Assembly: GCA_021401465.1 (NCBI GenBank)
Contig: JADDMT010000210.1
Location: 1 to 35,728, forward strand
Reading direction: 5' to 3'
From: Teratosphaeria epicoccoides
Lineage: Eukaryota; Ascomycota; Dothideomycetes; Mycosphaerellales; Teratosphaeriaceae
Length of the DNA stretch: 35,728 bases
Shown here: one piece after another, positions 11,607 to 21,149 of the stretch
Layout of the letters: each line of letters begins with the position of its first letter
Numbering within the stretch: the first letter of the stretch is position 1
Program-made: the position numbers and the translations under genes
The notes under the pieces: model-generated
Databases searched by the model: none
What the model was told of the DNA's origin: nothing
Seen by the model: the letters and a program-made list of their open reading frames with translations, nothing else

Positions 11607-11688
11607 ATAAGCTATTATTGCTAAGATAAGTTAATTGATCTTAATTGATTAATTGAAGAAGAAGAAGCTCTAGTTTAGACCCGCAGAC
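11607..11688. promoter_or_regulatory. Short AT-rich divergent intergenic region of family 2
   Basis: 82 bp separate the start of the antisense ORF from the start of the sense ORF. It holds TTAATTGATCTTAATTGATT followed by a purine run GAAGAAGAAGAAG, the AT-rich part being direct repeats of TTAATTGAT. The same arrangement occurs at 34543-34621. By position it would be a bidirectional promoter; no experimental support is visible. Confidence 0.4.
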
Positions 11689-12398
11689 ATGGCGAGGTAT
11701 AGGCTAAGCGAAATAGAAGCAGAGGTCGATGTTAGTGTTTTAGAACAGGAAGTTTAGGAAAGCAACGAGGTTTTTATACCCTCTAACAGCCCCCCTGTTA
11801 CCTACTACAACTGTCGAGCTAGTGACTTAAACTACATGCGCAGAGTACCTACCTTTAGTTAACTTACAAGGCGACCGAATGATGCAAGAACAGATAACGC
11901 GGCTGTTACGCATGTATGCCGACTACACTCATACTAGTCTACTAGCATGAAAATGTGACGAGACCTACGCTAGGAGCGCGCTCCTGCTATTTCGAGTAGT
12001 GCGCGTAGAGCGTCCGCGTACATTCCTACTACCCTAAGGTTCTACGACATGTTCTTCATAGTCACGGCTAAATAGGGACGGCTAAGCTACTTGGCGAGGC
12101 TAGCGCGTATACTCGCCCTACTATTTCAAAGATTAACCAAAGTACGTACTCGTAGTTTCCTGATATCTCGATCTATATGTAGAGTAAAGGTATTACAAAG
12201 TCGCCTAACATGTAACAGATTAAAACCCGCCTAAGTTAGCAGCCTTTGCCTTGTACTTACTACGAAGGTACTAAGGTATACGTATGACACATGTTACGTA
12301 GGCTATCTACCTATTTACTCTTACGCGGTATAAGTGTGCTATATCCCGTACCCTATATGTTCTACGCGTATTACTTAGTAAGGCTAGGGACATCCTTA
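11689..12398 (+). pseudogene. Sense accessory ORF of family 2, downstream of pol
   Basis: Starts with ATG GCG at 11689, divergent from the antisense ORF. The first 65-70 codons read well, an acidic Glu/Val-rich N-terminus then Pro/Ser and Arg-rich sequence, broken only by TAG/TAA. From about 11885 a second frame, opening with two ATG codons at 11879-11884, reads better than the first. This hints at an intron, a frameshift or two overlapping ORFs. The copy at 34622 has ATA instead of ATG. No domain recognised. It ends near the polypurine tract. An envelope-like product cannot be argued: no signal peptide or membrane span is evident. Confidence 0.4.
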
Positions 12399-12399
12399 T

Positions 12400-12413
12400 A
12401 GGAGGAGGGGTAG
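12400..12413 (+). other. Polypurine tract of family 2
   Basis: TAGGAGGAGGGGTAG-type purine run just before the LTR start TGATACAG at 12414. The equivalent tract in element D (about 35330-35342) is cut by the insertion of element G. Confidence 0.6.
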
Positions 12414-12852
12414 TGATACAGTTAATACTAGGGGGCTATTAGAGCCGCATAGGTTCCGATACCTGCCCTTAGCATGTAATGACCCTACTACATGTAGTAA
12501 TAGGGTCCTTTATACATACGTTAGCTCGTATGTCGTCTAAGTAGGATTAATGCCTGACGTAGGATCCTACTATGCCGCTAACCCTATAGTACCCCTACGG
12601 GGGCTTCCTGACCCCACGGTACCCCTAGGGGGTTAGGCTTAGACATGCTTTCCCTAATTAAGGGGCGTCGGGGGTTATAAGCACCTCTAGCGCTACCTCT
12701 ACAATAAGCAGAAAGTAGCGCTATCTTGTACCTACTAAAAGGTCAGATTACTCTGTCACACTACGAGATATTTTCATATCATATAGCATATACATCTATA
12801 TTAGTTCTGCTTTCTCCCCCCTGATTTGCAGTCTAGTAAAGAATACTACGAT
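12414..12852 (+). repeat. Family 2 LTR plus leader, shared between element F and the next gag fragment
   Basis: Repeated almost exactly at 13423-13861 with identical length to the gag ATG (439 bp). The LTR start is placed at TGATACAG (TAATACGG in the second copy). The LTR end cannot be fixed because leader and gag are repeated too. It contains inverted repeats: GACCCTA...TAGGGTC at 12481-12507 around CTACATGTAG, ACATACG...CGTATGT at 12514-12533, and C-rich/G-rich stems near 12590-12640. Confidence 0.7.
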
Positions 12853-13422
12853 ATGTCTAGAATACTACAAACTTGTAACTAACGTGTAGCAAGCGCTATC
12901 CTAAGCGCCTATAATAGCGAAGCTAGCCTAAGTAACTAGCCTGTAGGAGCACTCCCTGCAAGCGACACTACATTAAACGACAGTTCTGCTAGAGGCTAAT
13001 TACGTAGCAGACAAGGTAATTTATCCCCTAAATAGGGACTAAAGCTAACCCTGACTATTAACCTAGCCCTTGTAGCCATGATTGTCAACTAGGTCACGAA
13101 CTACCTTGCAAACTAGAGCTAAAGCTGTAACCCTTCTAGTAGCGACAACAGCGAGGACGATAAAGACGTCGCTATAAGCGGTACTAATAAATTAGCGAAT
13201 GAAGAAATCTAGCAAGATTTTACGCTAGGGACCTATAAAGACAACGTACTAGTAGGCGCAGATCCTCCGCGTATGCCTGCGAATGTAGTGCCTAAATTTA
13301 GGGCCATGACAGGCTAACTAGGAGGCAGTTGTAACGCACGTAACCTAAAGCTGTTTAAGGGAGATACCTTGAAGGAGGCTCAAACTTTCTTACAGGCATG
13401 TAAGGCAGTTTTCGTGCTTAAC
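12853..13422 (+). pseudogene. gag: 5' fragment of family 2 gag
   Basis: Starts ATGTCTAGA like the full gag at 13862 and is collinear with it for 570 nt. It stops after GTGCTTAAC, where the LTR of element D begins. Stops are TAA/TAG at expected Gln/Trp positions. The remainder of this gag (the part homologous to 14432 onward) is not found elsewhere in the window and would lie beyond the right end of element D if D was inserted here. Confidence 0.75.
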
Positions 13423-13861
13423 TAATACGGTTAATATTAGGGGGCCATTAGAGCCGCATAGGTTCCGATGCCTGCCCTTAGCATGCTATGACCCTACTAT
13501 ATATAGCAAGGGGGTCCTTTATACATACGTTAGCTCGTATGTCGTCTAAGTAGGATTAATGCTTGACGTAGGATGCCCCTATGTTACTAACCCTATAGTA
13601 CCCCTGCGGGGGCTTCCTAACCCTATAGTACCCCTGCTAGGTTAGGCTCGGACATGCTTTCCCTAATTAAGGGGCGTCAGGAGTTATAAGCACCTCTAGC
13701 GCTACCTCTGCGATAAGCAGAAAGTAGCGCTGTCTTGTACCTATTAAAAGGTCAGATTACTCTGTCATACTACGAGATATTTTCATATCATATAGCATAT
13801 ACATCTATATTAGTTCTGCTTTCTCCCCCCTGCTTTATAGTCTAGTAGAGAATACTACAAT
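13423..13861 (+). repeat. 5' LTR and leader of element D (family 2)
   Basis: Second copy of the block at 12414-12852, beginning TAATACGG, with the family inverted repeats partly decayed. The LTR/leader boundary and primer-binding site could not be placed, since no isolated LTR of this family is in the window. Confidence 0.65.
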
Positions 13862-15111
13862 ATGTCTAGAGTACCGCGAACTTGTAACTAATGCGTAGCA
13901 AGCGCTATCCTAAGCGCCTATAATAGCGAAGCTAGCCTAAGTAACTAGCCTGTAGGAGTACCCCCTACAAGCGACACTATATTAAACGACAGTTCTGCTA
14001 GAGGCTAATTACGTAGCAGACAAGGTAAAAGATCCCCTGTATAGGGACTATAGCCGACCCTAACTATCGACCTAGCCCTTATAGCCATGATTGTTAATTA
14101 GGTTACAAACTACCTTGCGAACTAGAGCTAGAGCCGCATCCCTTCTAGCAGCGACAACAGCGAGGACGACGAAGACGTTGCTATAAGCGGTACTAATAAA
14201 TTAGCGAATGAAGAAATCTAGCAAGATTTTACGCTAGGGACCTATAAAGACAACGTACTAGCAGGCGCAGACTCTCCGCGTATGCCTGCAAATCTAGTGC
14301 CTAAATTCGGGGCTATAGTAGGCTAACTAGGAGGCAGTTATAACGCATGTAACCCGAAGCCGTATAAGGGAGACACCTTAAAGGAGGCTCGAACTTTCTT
14401 GTAGGCATGTAAGGCAGTTTTTATGCTTAACCTACGCGGATATTCTATAGAGGGCAAACAGGTCGCCTTTAGTGTAATGTAGCTTAAAGAGGATAGGGAA
14501 CCTCGCAACAATTAGCATAAGCGGTATGACCTTATGTAGGTCTATAATAGAACGTATACATAGGCGGACTTTCGCTAGTTCTGTGTTAACTAGGTCGAGG
14601 GTCTAGGTAACTATGCCCTTACTATGTCTGTCGAGTATAAGAAGGCTAAGCAGGGGAAGGAACAAATAACCTCTAGCTTTGCTACCTACCTCGCTACACT
14701 CGAGAGACAGATGCTACCCTATACTAAGACGCAACGTATGCGGCACCTACTCGTTAAGCTTAATAACGATCTTCAGAACACAATCATGAGTTTTCATGAA
14801 CTTCTGACAACTCGGCAAGACCTCGCGTCCCTTACGCTATGTATAGAGATTACCTTAAAGCAAAATAGAAAATTAGGCGGCAAGGACAATAAGCGTTTAA
14901 GCCCTGACGACCTACTAAAGGGCCGCTATTACAAGCGCCCTAAGGGTCACGTCTAACGCGGTAGTTCATTCTAGAGGAGCAAGCCCTCTAAGCCTAAAGA
15001 TAGTAGCGAGAAGCCTCTAAGTAGCTACTATATCTGTAGAGCAAAGGACTACTAGGTAGCTCGCTATCCTAAACGAAGTAATAGGAAGAAGGTAAACAAG
15101 GTGTCTAAAAC
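13862..15111 (+). pseudogene. gag: gag of element D (family 2), RIP-inactivated and split by a solo LTR
   Basis: Structural polyprotein of family 2, starting ATGTCTAGA. An acidic Ser/Asp/Glu region lies near 14150-14180. The matrix/capsid-like part follows, and a stretch of 110 codons at 14624-14956 is free of stops. A degenerate zinc knuckle lies near 15028-15075: Cys and His of the CCHC pattern are changed to Tyr, as expected for TGC/TGT to TAC/TAT and CAC to TAC. The frame runs into the solo LTR at 15112 and continues for some distance after 15532. Product length and order fit a Gypsy Gag. Confidence 0.78.
15107..15111 (+). repeat. Target site duplication AAAAC, left copy
   Basis: AAAAC stands immediately before the solo LTR and is repeated at 15528-15532 immediately after it, which defines the insertion precisely. 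Confidence 0.85.
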
Positions 15112-15527
15112 TGTCATAAGGGTAGATGCTAATAGCAGGAAGGGGATCAGGTGTTAGAATTAAAGAGTAGTAAAGAATATCGACAATGGCAATTAACCTT
15201 GTAACTAACTATACTTAGTAAAGTAGCCGGAATTAAGCACGAAGCTCCTAACTGCCTAGACTAAAGTCATCCCTATATACTAGAGAGGTATAGCAGCTCT
15301 GTTAGATCTATCGCTAGACCTATTAGACCTGTGTCTGTAGATCTGTAGACTATCCCTATAGATCTAGGTGTCTATCCTTACGTAACAGATCCTTTCTTCT
15401 ATGTAGGTCTGTAGATCTGTAGACTAACCCTACAGATCTAGGTGTCTGTCCTTACGTGACAGATCCTTTCTCCGTGCATGTGTTGTGACTTAGGCTACAG
15501 TGTCCTAATTCTATGACGCCTATGACA
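15112..15527 (-). repeat. Solo LTR of family 1
   Basis: 416 bp, TGTCATAAG to TATGACA in plus-strand reading, similar along its length to the LTRs of element C (25842-26331) and thus in minus orientation. Flanked by perfect AAAAC duplications, so it is the remnant of a full insertion whose interior was lost by LTR-LTR recombination. Heavily changed by transitions. The hairpin arms GATCTGT/ACAGATC survive near 15300-15470. Confidence 0.88.
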
Positions 15528-15532
15528 AAAAC

Positions 15533-15825
15533 CTCCCTAGAGGGGAGGCAAAAGAAGGACAAGCCCGAGACAACTAAATGGCTACCGCGGGTGTCTAAGC
15601 TGTCTGTCATTAATAGTGTAGACTCGTGGCCTGCCTAGCGCCTATCTAGTACGGTCCGAGTTAATAGCTCGCTTAAGCTAGTAGACTATATGTTAGCAGG
15701 TAATCGTACAGCTTAGTTTGAAGCTAATCCTAGGAGCCCTGCTGCCTACTATGAAGTCCTTTTAAGGCGAAGGCGTAGTAGCTCGAGGTACGTATAACAT
15801 GCGCCTCTAACTCGCGGACTCCTTA
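15533..15825 (+). pseudogene. gag-pol junction region of element D
   Basis: Continues family 2 coding sequence between the solo LTR and element H. The gag frame stays readable for part of it. The pol frame, +1 relative to gag after the inserts are removed, is established by the end (LADSLGEE across the family 3 insertion). The protease would be expected here, but I could not identify a DSG or DTG motif with confidence. Confidence 0.5.
15821..15825 (+). repeat. Target site duplication CCTTA, left copy
   Basis: CCTTA before the LTR of element H is repeated at 22495-22499 after its other LTR; removing the insert joins pol in frame. Confidence 0.85.
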
Positions 15826-15992
15826 TGTTACAGGTAAACGACGTATACACAGGGGTTCATGTAGTATTTAACAAGTACGATGGAGAGAGAGGGACTATCT
15901 GCTAGCTGTCCGGTCTTTTATAGCCAGCCTCGTCAGGGGTTGCGTCGCACAGGCCCTAGCCTGTGCTAAGACTTAGGGCCTTGCCCTTCACA
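15826..15992 (-). repeat. 3' LTR of element H (family 3)
   Basis: 167 bp, TGTTACAGG to TTCACA in plus-strand reading, nearly identical to 22328-22494 apart from transitions. Contains a GATGGAGAGAGAGGGAC purine run. Unusually short for an LTR of this group. Confidence 0.88.
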
Positions 15993-16018
15993 TTACCCCC
16001 CCCCCTCCCCCCCTTCTT
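15993..16018 (-). other. Long polypurine tract of family 3
   Basis: On the plus strand TTACCCCCCCCCC-TCCCCCCC-TTCTTG; on the element strand a run of about 20 G with one A, ending next to the LTR. Priming site for plus-strand synthesis, and one more proof of the minus orientation. Confidence 0.8.
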
Positions 16019-16333
16019 GTTCATGGCAAGGAATCCGTTAGTTTCCTTCTAGCACATAAAGTCCGGATCACGGCTAGGCTAACACGGCTTCCTAACTTCA
16101 CTTCCCTTGTCTAAGTCTACTCTACTTGTCTAAGTCTACTTCACTTCACTTCTTACGCTCCCTGTTCTCCTGTGCCTATAGCCTGGCCTCTACCTAGTCT
16201 TACCGGGTTCCTAGACTCTACTTCGCTTATTTAAATCTACTTTACTTTCCTACCTCTCTTTACTTCACTTCTATTTATCGCCATCTAAGCCATTATAGGG
16301 GCGCTCCTAGGCCCGTGCTAGTACGTCCCTTAC
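16019..16333. other. Non-coding pyrimidine-rich 3' region of element H
   Basis: No convincing ORF on either strand. Rich in CTT/ACTT/TCTAC motifs; CTTGTCTAAGTCTACT occurs twice, at 16106-16121 and 16125-16140, and looser TCACTT/CTACTTC repeats follow. It lies upstream of the TATA box that precedes the opposite-strand ORF, so it may belong to that ORF's promoter. Confidence 0.5.
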
Positions 16334-16344
16334 TATATAAAAAG
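16334..16344 (+). promoter_or_regulatory. TATA box upstream of the family 3 antisense ORF
   Basis: TATATAAAAAG, on the strand opposite element H, about 340 bp before the ATG at 16673 and followed by a pyrimidine-rich tract of a kind common at fungal transcription starts. Assignment is by sequence and position only. Confidence 0.4.
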
Positions 16345-16672
16345 CGCCCTTCGCTATCACTCTTGCTTCCTTTCTCTTACATGCTTACCTTAAACCGTAA
16401 GCCCCCCTCTCTTTCTCCTACCTTCTGGCTTTTTCTCTAGGATTCTAGGCGATACTAACTAGAACTAGATAGCCCCTATAATCTACTACGTCGACTACGC
16501 CCTCTAGGGCGTAGATTGCATCCTATAATCGGTATGTTCTAGAGTCCTTGTCGTTGTGCCTAGCTTCAGCTAATGAATCTGTCTAGTCTACCTAAGCCCG
16601 CGCCTGCTAGCGCTACGCTAGCAAGCGCCTAAACTACAAAGCCCTATACGCGTTACTTAGTGTCTGCGCAAA

Positions 16673-17167
16673 ATGCTCTGCTAACCTAGCTAGCCCTACT
16701 CTCGCCTACGTCTCCTACGCCTCCTAGACTCGTTCCTAGGACGCCGACAGGTATGACCCGCTCCCTAGGGGGTTTTACACAGCTAACATTATAACAGCGC
16801 TACCGCGCATAACGACCTGTTAAAGGTCCTTAAGGCCTAGAGGGCCTTAGGGCCTTTGCAGTTAGCAGGTCTACTATCCAGGTATTTACTATTAGTGTCC
16901 TCTATGATTACGCCGCTAACCTCGAGCAGCGTCGTGGCCTAGGAGGTCATGGAGACTATAGGTGCCGCTATCGCCTAGCAGGGCCTCCTGTAAGTTCATC
17001 CTATACTTTGTATGTTTCTACGCGCTAACAGTTTAGAAGGTCTAGGGGCGTTCTACTAGCGCTTACCTTAGGTAGGCGGCGGGAGAACGTTGCTAGTAAG
17101 GGCGAGAGCCCTCGTTAGCGTCAGTTAGGCGCTACTACGCGGGGCCCCTAGTAACAATCCCGCATGA
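16673..17167 (+). pseudogene. Antisense accessory ORF of family 3
   Basis: Opposite to gag-pol of element H, between pol and the 3' LTR. The frame from ATG 16673 to TGA 17165 is about 164 codons, broken by TAG/TAA at likely Trp/Gln positions and by one TGA near 16752. Composition is Leu/Val/Ala/Trp-rich with Arg-rich borders; motifs such as GAAIAW and GLLSRYLLL are legible. The frame also reads upstream of this ATG, so the true start may be earlier. A competing frame from ATG 16573 is also free of TGA but reads less like protein. Family unknown; an aromatic, hydrophobic protein with possible helices. It converges with pol, which ends near 17361. Confidence 0.45.
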
Positions 17168-17360
17168 TTGTCGCTAGGGTCCTCTATCCTCAGCGCGGGG
17201 GCCTGCGGCCAGGGGGGTTTTTTCTTTTGTTGTATATATAGTTACCTAATGTCAATTTTCCCCCTCTAACTTTTGTCCTTCTTAAATGCCTATACTCCTT
17301 ATTACGAATACTAGACTCCCTTTGCTAAGTCCTGTATCTCGTTTCCTTTTTCTTCTTGCC

Positions 17361-20300
17361 CTACCTCTCTCTAGGGCCGTCGTTGTTCTCTGCGCTTCCC
17401 TAAGTCTGCTCGAAGCAGTCTATTACTTTAGTGTCTATTAGGTTTTCTAGGGGCTCCTATGTAGGTTTGTAGTACCCTGACTATTTTACTAGGACCTCGC
17501 GTCCTCTTCCCCTTCTCTTGTCCCTCGCGTAGAGTACCTCCTCTACTAACTACTCCTCGTGCGACTTAAACAAAAGGGGGTCTAGCTGTTTGTCGTCATT
17601 CTCCTGCCTAGGCATAGGGTCTCTGCCTGCTAGTCTTAGCAGGTCAGTATAGAATACTAGGTATATATTATTCGGGAGCCTAGTTAAGCAGATAGAGACT
17701 AGTGATAATACTTTAGCTACTATGTACTTTGCATGCTTAGTGTCTAAGCTTTTCTTAGGTCTCTCTGTAGAGTAGTTCCGCAGATCTAGCTAGACCTTGT
17801 CACTGACTTTATAAATTAGGGTAGGGTTTTAGCGTTTATTAGTAGACTCCTCCTGTTCTTACGTAGAAGCCGCCATTGTTGCTTGGCAGATTCCTGTTAT
17901 GTCCTGAATCTTTCCTATAAACGCCCTTGCCCTCTCGGCTGCTTTTAACGGGCTAGGCCCTACGGGGTCCTCAGTTAAAGGTACGGGGCCCTGTAATTCG
18001 TAGCTATAGGTAGCGAAGAAGGGGCTTATGCTAATTCCCGAATGATACCTCCTGTTTAGCGCTAGTTAAGCTACAGGGAGCTATCGCTTCTAGTCGGATT
18101 GCTTATAGTTAATATAGTTCCGGAGGTACGCTTGCACCTCTTAGTTTAGGCGTTTAGGGCCTCTGTCTGTTTATAGGTAGTACGTAGAGCTTAACCGCTA
18201 GGACACGCCTATTCCTTTACAGAAGGTCGTCTAGAAGGTGCTAGTCTAGTTAGTGCCCTAGTCGCTCGTAATAGCTATTAGCATTCTATGGTACTAGGCC
18301 TAGTAATCCATGAACTTCTCCGCGTATTCCTCTACTTTTATGCTAGGTATTACCTACAAAACTACGTACTTGCATAGGCGATCCTTAATAACCTATAGGT
18401 ATTAACATCCCTCGGAATCAGGCAGGTCTGTCATGAAGTCTATTAAGATCTCCTAGAAGAATCTGTCAGGAACTAGTAATAGCTTTAGTAGTCTGTACTT
18501 ATACTCTCTCTATACCTTGTTACGACTGTAGTAGTCGTAGTTCCTTAGGAACCGCTAGACATGTTTAGACAGTAACGGCTAGTAAAAGTCGCGCCCTAGG
18601 ATCATTGTCGTGGCGTCCTGTCCTAGGTACCCGTACACTGTAGCGTCATGCACGGACTAAATGAGCTTTGTCCTAAGTATGTCGTTACTTTCGTCCCTAG
18701 AGTCTGAGGTCTCGCCCCTAGGCTAACTGTCGTTTGCTCCTAGGACCTATAGTTTGTCACGGTATCGCAGGAAGCCCCTCTTGTTAATCTTGTAGTCCCC
18801 CGCTTGTAGTTTTAGCCTCGCTCTAGCTAGTAGCGCCTAGGAGCTGCCCTTTACTGCTTTTAACACTGTCGAGTACAGCTCGTCTTTCTCTACTATGGCT
18901 GCCTATAAGTCATTAAGGGTGCCGTCCTAGAACGGCCTAATAGGCTCCTAGTTAGAGGTTACGGAGTTAGCGAGTTACTGTTCGTTCTCTACTATAGTAG
19001 TAGGTAGTAGGCTAGTCGAGGTAATTAGTACGACGTCTCTACTCTTGTCTACAGGGTCCGGCTAACTCTCTACGACTTCTAGGTCTAAAAACCTCTTAAA
19101 CCATGATTCCTTATCTTCTGCCCCTAGCGTGTCCTGTTCTCGTCTCGACAATGCGTCTAGGACTACTCCTTCGGCGCCTAGGCAATATACTAAGGAGAAC
19201 TAGAATTACGCGAGGGTCTCATACTACCGTATCTGCCGCTCGGACAGCTGTCGCTTGACCATGAAGTACTCCAGGTTTTTGTAGTCTGTGAGAATAGTAA
19301 AGGGCCTACACGACTTCAGCTTAGGGCCCTAGAACTTAAGGCTAGATATTATGGCTAGCATCTCCTTGTCGTAGATGTCGTAATTAATCTCCGCCTTATT
19401 GAGTTTCTGCGAGAAGAAGCCTACTAGTCTCCAGACTCCGTTGCTTTCTTGCAGGAGAGCCGCTCCTAACGCAAACCCGCTACAGTTAGTCTCTAAAAAG
19501 GTCGGCAGCTCCGGGTTCTATTAAGAAAGGACTAGCGCTAAACAGAACTTCGCTTTTAGCGTTCTAAACGCGGACTCCTTGAGTTCCCCCTAGGAGAACG
19601 GTCTGCCCTTCCCTGTAAGCGCCGTCAAGGGCCTAGCTGTCTTCGAGTAGTTCGGGATAAACATCCTGTAGTAGTTAGCGAAGCCGAGGAATCTACGGAC
19701 TTCCTTTTGTGTTTTTGGCCGCTCCTAGTTACGCATAGCCTCTACCTTTTCTAGCTCGGTCCCTACGCCTTTTCTGTTAGCATAGATCATAAACCCTAGG
19801 TACTTAATATCCTTTTTGGCAAACTCGCTCTTCCTGGGGTCAAGGTAGAGCCCCCTGTCCTAGAGCTTCTAGAGTACTCGCGTTACTTTAGCGAAATAGT
19901 CTTCTCGCGAACTGCCGCTATATATAATAATGTCGTCTATGTACGCGGAGGCGTAGTCGTCTAATTCCTCGCGTAGTAGTGTGTTAATATATCGTTAGAA
20001 CGTTGCTAGAGCCCTAGATAAACTGAACGGACACACTAGCTATTTAAATGAACCGAACCTCATGCGAAAGGCTGTCTTGTACTCATGGCCTTTCGCTATA
20101 CGGATTTAGTAGAAGGCTGACACTACGTCTACCTTAGTAAGCTACTAGGCGCCCGTGAGGTTCCTCAAGGTCTCTAGTATTAACAGGAGGGGGTACCTAT
20201 CTTGCTTTGTGATCGCGTTAAGGGCGCGGTAATCGCAGCAGAACCGGAGCCCTCCTCCTAGCTTCCGGACAAAAAGCACAGGAGCTGTAGCCTCTAAGTT

Positions 20301-21100
20301 AGTAGGCCGAATGAATCCCTTCCCTAACAGTTCGTCTAAGGACTTCCTTAAAACAAGTAGTTCCTCCTTCGACATGCTGTACAGGGGTCCCTACAGCAGA
20401 GCTAGTTAGGATCTATCTAGTCCTTCGCGGAGTTTAATACAGTAGTCGATACTAGGGCAGTGTGGCGCTAATTTTTCCGCTTCTTGGCGGCAGAATAGTA
20501 GAGCTATGTGCTAAAGCTCCGGAGGTAGCGCCTCTCTTAACTTGTCTAGCGTCGGATATTCCTTTGCCTTTAAGGCCTCCGCGACATCTACTATCGCGGT
20601 TGCGCATACCTAGGTAAAGTTCCTACGGTCCTCGTATTCTCGGTAGTTCCGTCCTTTCTCTATCTACCGTCCCGCTCTCCTATGCTAATACTGACGCCTT
20701 TCTAGCGCGGTCCGCACTTTATTATGAGCCTTCTAGGGGTTCCCTAGTATTAGGGGGAAGGCTAGATCCTTTACTACATATGCGTACACTAGTTGCTAGA
20801 ACCCCTCAATTTCTATCTAGAAGGCGACTACTCCTTCTACTATGGAGTCTCGCATCGACGCTGTTACGCCCCTCGCTATGCGCGACTCTTTGCTTATTAA
20901 GCTTAAGCCGAGACCTTTTACTAGGTCTCTATTAATTACAGCGTAGCATTAGTACCTCTCATCGATGAGAGCTAATGTCCCGGTATTATTTGCTAGGACT
21001 ACATTAGTATAAATCAGGTTCCTGTCCATAGATCCCTTAACTCTCTCCTATCCTTCTACTAATGTCTCCGTTACTCCTGCTTCCTAACTCTAAGCAGGAG
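17361..21100 (-). pseudogene. pol: pol of family 3: reverse transcriptase, RNase H, integrase, chromodomain
   Basis: Frame -1 relative to gag. Reverse transcriptase is clearest: the open stretch 20145-20375 covers the FIRPTNLEATAPVLFVRK and CDYRALN blocks, and YIDD lies at 19932-19943. RNase H follows near 19500-19240, the integrase zinc-binding region at about 18660-18490 with its DDE core to about 18200, and the chromodomain at about 17405-17501 (VLVK-x-SGYYKPT, with TAG in place of both Trp). Gln and Trp codons are widely TAG. The protease near 21000-20800 is too eroded to call a catalytic triad. Start is approximate; the end is either of two TAG codons at 17400 and 17361. Confidence 0.82.
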
Positions 21101-21149
21101 TCAATCTTTTCCCGAGTTTTTCCTCCTAGGTTCCTCTGCCATTCTATCG

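Larger units (their letters stand above)
8305..12413 (+). mobile_element. Element F, family 2 chromovirus, 3' part (pol end and accessory module)
   Basis: Begins in the middle of pol where element B was inserted, and runs without a further insertion through integrase, chromodomain and a 2.4-kb accessory region to a purine tract at the next LTR. The matching stretch of element D starts at 24206. It heads straight into an LTR (12414) that is followed by leader and gag, so this LTR serves both as its 3' LTR and as the 5' LTR of the next fragment. Confidence 0.8.

Noticed and set aside
11689..12398. Envelope (env) gene in family 2
   Set aside because: Position after pol fits, but no signal peptide, furin-like site or transmembrane segment is legible in the sense ORF.
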